Below the pieces are notes generated by a model. It searched no databases, was not told the origin of the DNA, and worked only from the letters and a program-made list of their open reading frames with translations. 64,000 bases of DNA from positions 514,681 to 578,680 of the forward strand of contig NZ_JAPZVR010000002.1 in NCBI RefSeq assembly GCF_027622855.1, given 5' to 3'. This document shows positions 1-7,266 of the stretch, one piece after another; position 1 is the stretch's first letter, and every line of letters starts with the position of its first letter. This DNA comes from Glycomyces algeriensis. Its GTDB lineage: Bacteria > Actinomycetota > Actinomycetes > Mycobacteriales > Micromonosporaceae. The translations under genes were made by a program, and so were the position numbers.

Positions 1-752
1 AGCCGCGCCGCCGCCTCGCCCATCGCGAGCGCGCCCAGCGGCGCGCCCGCCTCGGACCGCTCCCCCAGCGTCTCCAAGGTCGCGGCGACATCGATCCCGA
101 ATCCGCCGATCCTGGTGCGCCGCAACGCGGTCAGATGCCCGCCGACCCCGAGCGCAGTCCCGAGGTCGCGCGCGATCGCGCGGATGTACGTGCCCGAAGA
201 GCACGACACGTCGACGTCCACGTCGACGAACTCGCCCTCGCGCCGGATCGCCTCGACCGCGATGGACGCGATCGTGACCCGCCGCGCCTTCAACTCGACC
301 TTCTCGCCGTCGCGCACGAGTTTGTAGGCGCGCTGGCCGTCGATCTTCACCGCGCTCACCGCGCTCGGCACCTGGTCGATCTCGCCGGTCATCGCCGCGA
401 GGCCCTCGCGGATCGCGGCGTCGGCGACCGCAGAGGCGTCGGCGCTCTCGGTCACGTCGCCTTCGGCGTCGTCGGTCACGGTGGCCTGGCCGAGCCGGAT
501 CGTCGCCGTGTAGGACTTGTCCAGGCCCGACACGTACGTCAAGAGCTTGGTGGCCTTGCCGACCGCGACGATGAGCACGCCGGTCGCCATCGGGTCGAGG
601 GTGCCGCCGTGGCCGACCTTGCGGGTGCCGCAGATGCGGCGCATCCGGGACACGACCCCGTGCGAGGTGATGCCCTGCGGCTTGTCGACGACGATGAGGC
701 CCGGCTGCACCGGGCGCGCGGACTTGGCGGATGAGGGCGGCACTGTGGTCAC
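1..752 (-). CDS. truB: tRNA pseudouridine(55) synthase TruB, 3' end cut by window edge
   Basis: TruB isomerises uridine 55 in the T-loop of tRNAs to pseudouridine. About 250 codons are present and the C-terminal end lies outside the window. Visible signatures are GLIVVDKPQG near the N-terminus and HGGTLDPMATGVL, whose Asp is the family's catalytic residue. GTG at 752 is chosen as start; a second in-frame GTG at 743 is possible, and neither has a clear ribosome binding site. It is the last gene of the ylxP-rbfA-MATE-truB stretch, the usual actinobacterial nusA/infB order apart from the MATE gene. Family identity is certain; only the start is uncertain. Confidence 0.96.
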   Translation of the reverse strand, partial: MTTVPPSSAKSARPVQPGLIVVDKPQGITSHGVVSRMRRICGTRKVGHGGTLDPMATGVLIVAVGKATKLLTYVSGLDKSYTATIRLGQATVTDDAEGDVTESADASAVADAAIREGLAAMTGEIDQVPSAVSAVKIDGQRAYKLVRDGEKVELKARRVTIASIAVEAIRREGEFVDVDVDVSCSSGTYIRAIARDLGTALGVGGHLTALRRTRIGGFGIDVAATLETLGERSEAGAPLGALAMGEAAAR

Positions 753-800
753 GGTCGTAGAGGCTAACCGCGCCCCGGACCGTGCCCGCCGCGCGGGTGG

Positions 801-914
801 CTACTGGTGCCGGTCGAGCGATTCCTGAAGGGCGCGCAGTGCCTCCGCCTTCTCCTCGTCCCAATTATCGGGACGGGTGCGGCGCTTCCGTCGAGTCGAT
901 GCATCAGTCTTCAT
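801..914 (-). CDS. Small basic protein of 37 residues, unknown function
   Basis: A short reading frame, ATG to TAG, lies between the MATE gene and truB on the same strand. It starts MKTDASTRRKRRTRP, a strongly basic segment, and ends in a predicted helix (EEKAEALRALQESLDR). AAGG lies 8 bases before the ATG and GAGG directly abuts it. It is too short for most gene finders. The basic-then-amphipathic composition is protein-like and not what random GC-rich DNA would give, but I do not recognise a family. It could be a nucleic-acid-binding accessory to truB, which is a guess from composition and place only. Confidence 0.5.
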   Translation of the reverse strand: MKTDASTRRKRRTRPDNWDEEKAEALRALQESLDRHQ

Positions 915-979
915 CCTCGAGACCTTAACGAAGGTTCAGGAAAAATGCTGCGCACAATTCACATAGTGGGATGAGATTT

Positions 980-2305
980 TCAGGAGCGTTCGGCTCCGGT
1001 GACGGCCCACTCACCCGAGCGCAGGCGCCAGAGGATCATGCCGAGCCGCACGAGCATGAAGACCGCGATGCCGCCCCAGATGCCGGTGAGGCCCCACCCG
1101 AAGACGAGCGTGAGCCACGTGAACGGGAGGCCGCTCGCGATCGAGATGACGGTCATGTTCCGCATGAACCGCAGGTCGCCCGCGCCGATGAGCACGCCGT
1201 CGAGCGCGAAGACCACCCCGGCCACCGGCAGGAGCAGCACCAGCCACGGCCAGATGTAGCCGAGCTGGTCGTGGACGCCCACTTCGGCGGTGAACAGGTC
1301 CGGCAAAACCGGGAGCAGCGCGAGCACGACCACGAGGAAGGCCGCGCCGTACCCGAAGCCGACGATCGTCAGCCGCTTCGCGGTGGCGCGCGCGGCGTCC
1401 GGCCGGCCCGCGCCGAGGTCGGCGCCGATGAGGGCCTGAGCCGCGATCGCCACCGCGTCGAGCGCCAGCGCCGCGAAGAACCACAGCTGCATGCCGATCT
1501 GGTGGGCGCCGAGCGCGACCGTGCCGACGCGCGCGGCGACGGCGGTGGCCGAGAAGGAGCTGACCTGGAAGGCGATGCCGCGGATGATCAGGTCGCCGTT
1601 GGCGACGAGCTGCTTCGACATGAGCTGCCGGTCGATGCGCAGGGGCACCCGTTCGCGGCGCAGCGCGAGGAGGAACAGGACGCCGGAGACGGCCTGCGCG
1701 ACGGCGTTCGCCCAGGCCGAGCCGACGAGGCCTAGGCCGACCGGGTAGACGAGGACCGGCGCGAGCACGGCTGAGAGCAGGAACGAAGCCGTCACGAACC
1801 ACATGGGGCGCTTGGTGTCCTGGACCGCGCGCATCCAGCCCTGGCCGGCGCCGGCCACGAGCAGGAACGGAGCGCCGAGGACGGCGACGCGCAGCCATTC
1901 GGCGGCGGCGGCCTCCACGGCCGGGTCGTCGCCCATGAGACCGGCGACGGACCCGGCGAGGAACTGGAAGGCGATGATCATGGCCAGGCCGGCGGCGAGC
2001 GCGAGCCAGGTGCCCTGGACGCCTTCGGCCACCGCGCCGGGCCGGTCCCCGGCGCCGAATCGGCGGGAGGCCCGGGCGGTGGTGCCGTAGGCGAGGACCG
2101 CGCCGATGAACGGCGCGAGGCCCATGATGACGCCGCCGAGGGCGAGGCCGCCGAGCGGGACCGCGCCGAGGTGGCCGACGACGGCCGTGTCGATGAGGAG
2201 GTAGATCGGCTCGGCGGCGAGCACGACCAGGGCCGGGACCGCGAGGGACGCGATGCGCCGGTACGAGGCCGGGCGCGGTGCGGCGTCCCGCGTCGCCGGG
2301 GTCAC
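980..2305 (-). CDS. MATE family efflux transporter (DinF-like)
   Basis: A 441-residue integral membrane protein with about twelve hydrophobic segments in two similar halves, the layout of MATE cation/drug antiporters that expel cationic compounds in exchange for Na+ or H+. The N-terminal part (ALVVLAAEPIYLLIDTAVVG) and the repeated GAHQIGMQLW-type segment are typical of the DinF branch. The GTG start overlaps the rbfA stop codon by four bases (GTGA), so the two are probably translationally coupled. A MATE/DinF gene between rbfA and truB is common in actinobacteria. Substrate unknown. Confidence 0.9.
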   Translation of the reverse strand: MTPATRDAAPRPASYRRIASLAVPALVVLAAEPIYLLIDTAVVGHLGAVPLGGLALGGVIMGLAPFIGAVLAYGTTARASRRFGAGDRPGAVAEGVQGTWLALAAGLAMIIAFQFLAGSVAGLMGDDPAVEAAAAEWLRVAVLGAPFLLVAGAGQGWMRAVQDTKRPMWFVTASFLLSAVLAPVLVYPVGLGLVGSAWANAVAQAVSGVLFLLALRRERVPLRIDRQLMSKQLVANGDLIIRGIAFQVSSFSATAVAARVGTVALGAHQIGMQLWFFAALALDAVAIAAQALIGADLGAGRPDAARATAKRLTIVGFGYGAAFLVVVLALLPVLPDLFTAEVGVHDQLGYIWPWLVLLLPVAGVVFALDGVLIGAGDLRFMRNMTVISIASGLPFTWLTLVFGWGLTGIWGGIAVFMLVRLGMILWRLRSGEWAVTGAERS

Positions 2306-2748
2306 CGGGTGGACTCCTCGGAGTCCTCCTCCGCGTCCTTCTCTATGTACGGGTTCTCGTCGCCCGCGTAGGCGGCGCCTTCGGCGATCTTGTGGACCTC
2401 GGCGTCGGCCGCGGCGGCCTTGGCGAGGAGTTCCTCGATGCGGTTGGCCTGGTCGGGGACGGTGTCGGCCACGAAGGTGAGGGACGGCGTGTGGCGCATG
2501 CCGAGGGCGCGTCCGACGGTGGTGCGGAGGTGCCCGGTGGCGCGCTCCAGACCGGCCGCGGAGGCCTTGACGTGCTCTTCGTCGCCGAGGACGGTGTAGA
2601 AGACCGTCGCTTCGCGCAGGTCGGGGGTCATGCGCGCATCGGTGATGGTGACCATGCCGACCCGGGGGTCCTTGAGCTTGCGCACCGCCTGGGCGGTCAG
2701 CTCCATGACCCGCTTGGAAACCTGGGCTCGCTTCGCCGCGTCTGCCAT
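2302..2748 (-). CDS. rbfA: 30S ribosome-binding factor RbfA
   Basis: RbfA binds the maturing 30S subunit near the 5' end of 16S rRNA and is needed for its late processing and for cold adaptation. The 148-residue product starts MADAAKRAQVSKRVMEL and contains DPRVGMVTITDARMTPDL, typical of the KH-like fold. ATG at 2748 is preferred over upstream starts because AGGA lies six bases before it. An acidic C-terminal tail (EKDAEEDSEE) extends beyond the domain. It overlaps the downstream MATE gene by four bases and follows ylxP, the usual order. Confidence 0.95.
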   Translation of the reverse strand: MADAAKRAQVSKRVMELTAQAVRKLKDPRVGMVTITDARMTPDLREATVFYTVLGDEEHVKASAAGLERATGHLRTTVGRALGMRHTPSLTFVADTVPDQANRIEELLAKAAAADAEVHKIAEGAAYAGDENPYIEKDAEEDSEESTR

Positions 2749-2885
2749 CGCATTCCTGCCTTCCGCTTCACGCGCACCTCGGTTCGGATGCGCCATACTC
2801 ATGCACGGCCCGCCGGGCTCCGCCGGGTCCGTTCTGCGGCCCGCCGGTCGGGCGCGCCGCTACTGGCCTTGCAACGCTCGCGCGC

Positions 2886-3182
2886 CTATTCGTCTTCCGG
2901 GCCGAAGACGCGCCGCCTGGCGCTCAGGAGCTCCACTTCGGGTCGCCCCGCTATGTGGTGCTCGCAGGCGTCCAGGAGCTCCTGGACGTGCCGGTTCTCG
3001 CCGGCCACGGCGGCGACGCCGATGGTGGTGCGGCCGTGGACGTCCTGGTCGCCGACTTCGGCCACCGCCACCTCGTACTTCCGCAGCGAGGCGACGATCG
3101 GGCGCACGTAGGAGCGCTTGGCCTTCAGCGAGCGGGAGTCCTGAGGGAGGAGGAGGTCGAATTCTGCGCAACCGGTGAACAC
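2886..3182 (-). CDS. ylxP: YlxP family protein (DUF503)
   Basis: A 98-residue DUF503 protein with the typical LPQDSRSLKAKRSYVRPI core and the EVGDQDVHGRTTIGVAAV strand. Family members sit between infB and rbfA in Gram-positive bacteria and have been linked to ribosome assembly, but no reaction is established. The start is GTG (VFTGCAEFDLLLP). Here the gene is separated from infB by about 4 kb carrying a methyltransferase and a plus-strand two-component system, so the ancestral neighbour pair has been split. Confidence 0.9.
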   Translation of the reverse strand: MFTGCAEFDLLLPQDSRSLKAKRSYVRPIVASLRKYEVAVAEVGDQDVHGRTTIGVAAVAGENRHVQELLDACEHHIAGRPEVELLSARRRVFGPEDE

Positions 3183-3334
3183 CGCTCTAGATTACGCGCC
3201 GCCTCCGACATCCCCAAGACGTTTAAAGCCGCCCGAAAACACCGGTTTCGCGACCTCCGTCACGAGTTGCTGCCACCATGGGGCCGAAGAGCGGGCCGTT
3301 TCGCGGTCCGGGGCTTCGCCGAGAAGGAGGAACC

Positions 3335-3862
3335 ATGTCGGCACCGCAGGGCGGGTGGGTCGGGAACCACGAAGAACCGACGAGGCGGTACCCGGCGTCG
3401 GCGCAGCCGCAGCCGCAGCGGCCCGCGGTCGACGCCGCGAAGCTGTGGGCGGGCGGCTTCGGCACGGCGGTGGTCGCCGCGCTGGTCGCGCTGGTGGGCA
3501 TCCTGCTCGTGCGCGGGGTCTTCGGGATCCACATCCTCTCGCCGTCCGACGCGGGGGCGTACGGCGACGCGATGACGACGACCTACGCGTTCGGGGCGTT
3601 CGCGGTCGCGATCCTCGCGACCGGGGTCGTGCACCTCCTGCTGCTGCTCATGCCGCGGCCGATGAGCTTCTTCGTGTGGATCATGCTGCTGGTGATCGCG
3701 GTGGGCGTGCTCATCCCGTTCACGGTGGTGGCCGATCTGGAGTCGCAGATCGCGACGGCCGGTTTGAACTTCGTCATCGGGATCTGCATCCTGAGCCTGC
3801 TCAATTCGGTGGCCGGGATCGCCACGCGGGAGCCGCGCCAACCTGGGGCGGGAGCGTACTGA
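3335..3862 (+). CDS. Four-helix membrane protein, DUF6069-like
   Basis: A 175-residue protein with a Pro/Gln-rich cytoplasmic N-terminus of about 30 residues and four hydrophobic segments (approximately residues 38-62, 85-108, 113-132 and 143-160). The motif GGFGTAVVAALVALVGILLV and the charged loop before the second helix match DUF6069 membrane proteins of actinobacteria, which have no known role. ATG at 3335 is set by a strong AAGGAGG five bases upstream. It stands divergently from ylxP and 75 bp before the histidine kinase, so it could belong to that signalling unit, which is inference. Confidence 0.75.
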   Translation: MSAPQGGWVGNHEEPTRRYPASAQPQPQRPAVDAAKLWAGGFGTAVVAALVALVGILLVRGVFGIHILSPSDAGAYGDAMTTTYAFGAFAVAILATGVVHLLLLLMPRPMSFFVWIMLLVIAVGVLIPFTVVADLESQIATAGLNFVIGICILSLLNSVAGIATREPRQPGAGAY

Positions 3863-3925
3863 GGTAGGGCTGTCCCTACCAGGAAGACACAGGACGGCCG
3901 GGTCGCGGGGGCGGCTCGGCCTTTC

Positions 3926-3937
3926 TAGTGTTGAGGC
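3926..3937 (+). promoter_or_regulatory. -10 element of a leaderless promoter for the histidine kinase
   Basis: TAGTGT (3926-3931) lies six bases before the ATG at 3938. No spaced ribosome binding site is present. The geometry, -10 plus six bases plus start codon, matches leaderless actinobacterial transcripts and recurs at dxr, aroA and hisN in this window. No good -35 is visible. Confidence 0.5.
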
Positions 3938-5200
3938 ATGCGTAAAACCCTGCGACAACTGGGCATCGACACCGGCTACCTGCTGTCGATGTTCTTCATC
4001 GCCTTGCCCGCCTTCATCATCGGCGTGACAGGCACCGTGCTCGGCGTCGGCACCGCCGTCATCTGGATCGGCGTGCCCATCGCCGCCGCCACCCTCTTCG
4101 CGATGCGCGGCATGGCCGCCGCCGGCCGGTCGATGCTCCCGGCGGTGCTGCGGCGCGAGCTGCCCCGCCCCCGCTACAAGCGCGCCCGCGAGGACGCCTC
4201 GGCGCTGCGCCGGTACCTGACCCCGCTCACGGACGGCCAGTCGTGGCTCAACGTGCTGTGGGCCGTCGCGATCCTGCCGATCGCCATCACCGGGTTCGCC
4301 GTGGCGATCTCGTGGTGGTGTGCGACCGTCGCCGCGCTGCTGTACCCGGCCTACTCGTGGATCATCAGAGCGGCGACCGACGACAGCGACGACGGCCTGC
4401 GCTACGCCACCGAGTGGCTCGGGTGGGGCGACTCGTACCTGGCCCAATCGATCCTGGCGGTGATCGGCGGTGTGTTCATGGCGTTGACGCTGGTCCCGGT
4501 CCTGCGCGGCCTGGCGCTCGCCCAGGCGCTCGTCGGCAAGGGGATGCTCACGTCGATCAGCGGCCTGCACGAGCGGATCGACCAGCTCGAGGAGTCGCGG
4601 AACGCGGCGACCTCCGCCGAGGCCGACGCGCTGCGCCGGATCGAGCGCGACATCCACGACGGCCCGCAGCAGCGGCTGGTGGGCCTGGGCATGGAGCTGG
4701 CCCGCGTCAAGCGCCAGCTGGCGACCAATCCCGAAGCGGCGCAGGAGACCTTGGAGGCCGCGATCGCGCAGACCCGGGAGACCATCGACGAGCTCCGCTC
4801 GCTCTCGCGCGGCATCGCCCCACCGATCCTCACCGACCGCGGCCTCGCGGCGGCACTGGCGGCCCTGGCGGCGCGCTCGCTCGTGCCGGTCGAGCTGGAG
4901 ACGAACCTCAACGGCCGGTACAAGGCCAGCGTCGAGAGCACGGTCTACTTCGTGACCGCCGAGTGCCTGACCAACATCGCCAAGCACTCACAGGCGTCCA
5001 AAGCGACCGTGGCGGTCGAGGACTGGGGGGATAGGCTGGTCCTCTCGGTCGGCGACAACGGGATCGGGGGCGCGCACGTCTCGAAGGGGCACGGGCTCTC
5101 GGGTCTCACCGACCGGGTCAAAGCCGTCGAGGGCCAGTGGACCATCGACTCCCCCGACGGCGGTCCGACAGTGATCGTCGTGGAGGTTCCGTGCGTGTAG
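3938..5200 (+). CDS. Two-component sensor histidine kinase, NarL/DesK class
   Basis: A 420-residue membrane kinase. The N-terminal half holds about four hydrophobic segments of the putative-sensor type found in actinobacterial LiaS/DesK-like kinases. A HisKA_3 dimerisation segment carries ERDIHDGPQQRL, with the phosphoacceptor His near residue 241. A HATPase domain follows, with the N-box region (ECLTNIAKHSQAS) and G-box (VGDNGIGG). Such kinases sense envelope or membrane stress, but the stimulus here is unknown. Its 3' end overlaps the response regulator gene by ten bases. The last 256 bases also lie antisense to the open frame of the upstream-facing methyltransferase. Confidence 0.93.
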   Translation: MRKTLRQLGIDTGYLLSMFFIALPAFIIGVTGTVLGVGTAVIWIGVPIAAATLFAMRGMAAAGRSMLPAVLRRELPRPRYKRAREDASALRRYLTPLTDGQSWLNVLWAVAILPIAITGFAVAISWWCATVAALLYPAYSWIIRAATDDSDDGLRYATEWLGWGDSYLAQSILAVIGGVFMALTLVPVLRGLALAQALVGKGMLTSISGLHERIDQLEESRNAATSAEADALRRIERDIHDGPQQRLVGLGMELARVKRQLATNPEAAQETLEAAIAQTRETIDELRSLSRGIAPPILTDRGLAAALAALAARSLVPVELETNLNGRYKASVESTVYFVTAECLTNIAKHSQASKATVAVEDWGDRLVLSVGDNGIGGAHVSKGHGLSGLTDRVKAVEGQWTIDSPDGGPTVIVVEVPCV

Positions 5201-5838
5201 TGGTGGCCGATGACGCCGTGCTCATCCGCTCCGGCCTGGTCAGGCTCTTGGAGGAGTTCGGCTGCGAAGTGGTCGCCGAGGTCGGTGACGGCGACGCCCT
5301 CGTGGAGGCCGTCGCCGAGCACCGGCCCGACGTGTCGGTGGTGGACGTGCGGATGCCGCCGTCCTTCACCGACGAGGGGCTGCGGGCCGCGACCCGCGCG
5401 CGCGAGCTCGTGCCGGGCGCGCCGGTGCTCATCCTCAGCCAGTACGTGGAGGTCTCCTACGCGGACGACCTCCTCGCGGACGCCCGCGGCGCGGTGGGCT
5501 ACCTGCTGAAGGACCGTGTGATCGACGTGGACGACTTCATGGACTCGCTGAAGCGGGTCGCCGGGGGCGGCACGGTCTTCGACCCCGAGGTCGTCTCGCA
5601 GCTCATGGTGCGCCGCAGGAAGAACGACCCGGTCGCGACCCTCACCCCGCGCGAGAAGGAGGTCCTGGGCCTCATGGCCGAGGGCCACTCCAACAAGGCG
5701 ATCGGCAAGAAGCTCTTCATCTCCGACGGCGCGGTCGAGAAGCACATCCGCAACATCTTCACGAAGCTGACGCTGAGCAGCGAGGACGGCGACCACCACC
5801 GCCGCGTCAAGGCGGTCCTGGCCTACCTGCGCTCGTAA
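5191..5838 (+). CDS. Response regulator, NarL/FixJ family
   Basis: A 215-residue partner of the preceding kinase. It has a receiver domain (VRVVVADDAVLIRSG; phosphoacceptor Asp in VSVVDVRMPPS, near residue 52; conserved Lys in GYLLKDRV) and a C-terminal LuxR-type helix-turn-helix (LTPREKEVLGLMAEG, then SNKAIGKKLFISDGAVEKH). GTG at 5191 is preferred over an upstream ATG because GGAGG lies four bases before it and the protein then begins exactly at the receiver domain. The start is inside the kinase 3' end, so translation is coupled. Target genes are unknown; the adjacent DUF6069 membrane gene is a candidate. Confidence 0.94.
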   Translation: MRVVVADDAVLIRSGLVRLLEEFGCEVVAEVGDGDALVEAVAEHRPDVSVVDVRMPPSFTDEGLRAATRARELVPGAPVLILSQYVEVSYADDLLADARGAVGYLLKDRVIDVDDFMDSLKRVAGGGTVFDPEVVSQLMVRRRKNDPVATLTPREKEVLGLMAEGHSNKAIGKKLFISDGAVEKHIRNIFTKLTLSSEDGDHHRRVKAVLAYLRS

Positions 5839-5839
5839 C

Positions 5840-7266
5840 GCGAGGAAGCCGCGCTCGACGAGGCGGCGGATCACGGGGTAGAGCTGGGCGTAGAGCATCG
5901 CCGGGGCCGCGCCGTACGTGTCGGCGAGGAGCTGGACCTGGAGGCGCACTTCGGCTTCGCCGTCGCACGCGCCCATGAACTGCACCAGGAGCGGGTCCAG
6001 CTCCTCGGCGTAGCGCATGCCGTTCGCCTGCTGGAGCCACTGGCGATCGACGTCCCAGCCTTCGTCGCCGATTCCGGCGGTCTGCTGGAGCACCACACCG
6101 TCGGCGACGCGGAGCCTCGCCTGCCACAGGGTCTCCGGTTCGAGATCCCTGTCGCGCACGGCGAACCAGTCCTGGACGCGGTCGCGCCAAGGGGTCTCGA
6201 CCGCGTGGCGGGCCTCCTCGCAGACCACGGTGGTCGGGCCTTCGGTCCGGCGCACGTTGATGAAGCCGAAGCCCACGCCCGCGACGGAGGCGGTCTCGAA
6301 CCAGGCGAGCCATGCGGCGGCCTGCTCGGCGTCGTGGTCCTCCCCTGAATCGCGCTGCCAGGTGCGCACGTAGTCGAGCGGGTCGAGCCGCTCGCGCTCC
6401 ACGGCCCACACCTGGAGGCCCTCGTCCGGGAACCAGCCGGTGACGCGTTCGGCCCAGTCCTCGCCGGCCACGTGCAGCCAGTTCGCGAGGAACTGCATGG
6501 TGCCGCCCGGGTTGAGCAGGTCGGCCGCGGCCGCTGCGAGTTCGGCGGCGAGGCCGTCGCCTTCGCGGCCGCCGTCCCGGTAGGTCCAGCCCGATCCCGG
6601 GGTGCCGATGACGAACGGCGGGTTCGCGACGACCAGGTCGAAGCGGCGCCCCTCCACGGGCGCGAGCAGGTCGCCTTGCAGCAGTTCGAGTTCCACGCCG
6701 TTGACGACCGCGTTCAGCTCCGCGAAGGCCACCGCGCGCTCGCTCAGGTCCGTGGCGGTCACGCGCTCGGCGTGATCCGCGAGGCCGAGCGCCTGCACGC
6801 CGCAGCCGGTGCCCAGGTCGAGCGCACTGCCGACCGGGGTGCGGAGCGTGACGTCCAGGAGGAGTTTCGAGGCGCCGCCGACGCCGAGCACGTGCTCGCG
6901 CGTCCTGCCGCCGGTCGTGTTCGGAAGCTGGTCGGAGAAGAGCAGCCGGTCATCGGAGAACTGGGCGCCCCAGCCCGCCAGGTACTCCGTGTTCCCCCAC
7001 ACCAGGCCGCATTCGCGGGCCTCGTCGAAACCCAAGGGGGCCAATGCGCTCACGGCCTCCTCGGCCGGGACCGGCACGCCGATCACGAACAGTCGGGTGA
7101 GCACCCCCAGCCGGTCGTCCCCGCACTGCGCGAGGAGCGCCCGGTAGTCGCCGCGGTCGGCCGCGCGCATCGCATCGTCGCCGTAGACGGCCGACAGCGC
7201 GGCCCGGCGGAAGCCCCGAAAGGCTTCGCCGAGCCGCGCTGCGGCGTCGGTTTGGAGCAGTCGCAC
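5840..7266 (-). CDS. Class I SAM-dependent methyltransferase (DUF7059-type), no in-frame stop at its conserved end
   Basis: A protein of about 475 residues by homology, with an N-terminal helical domain, a Rossmann methyltransferase domain (ALDLGTGCGVQAL as motif I, VVANPPFV as the NPPF motif used by amide/amino-N methyltransferases such as PrmC) and a C-terminal domain ending YPVIRRLVERGFL. The substrate is unknown. GTG at 7266 overlaps the infB stop (TAGTG), so it is coupled to infB. Oddity: no stop codon follows the conserved end. The frame stays open to 4945, giving 773 residues and running antisense through the whole response regulator. A TAG in the neighbouring frame (5825-5823) suggests a small indel or stop loss. 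The coordinates given cover only the supported part. Confidence 0.75.
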
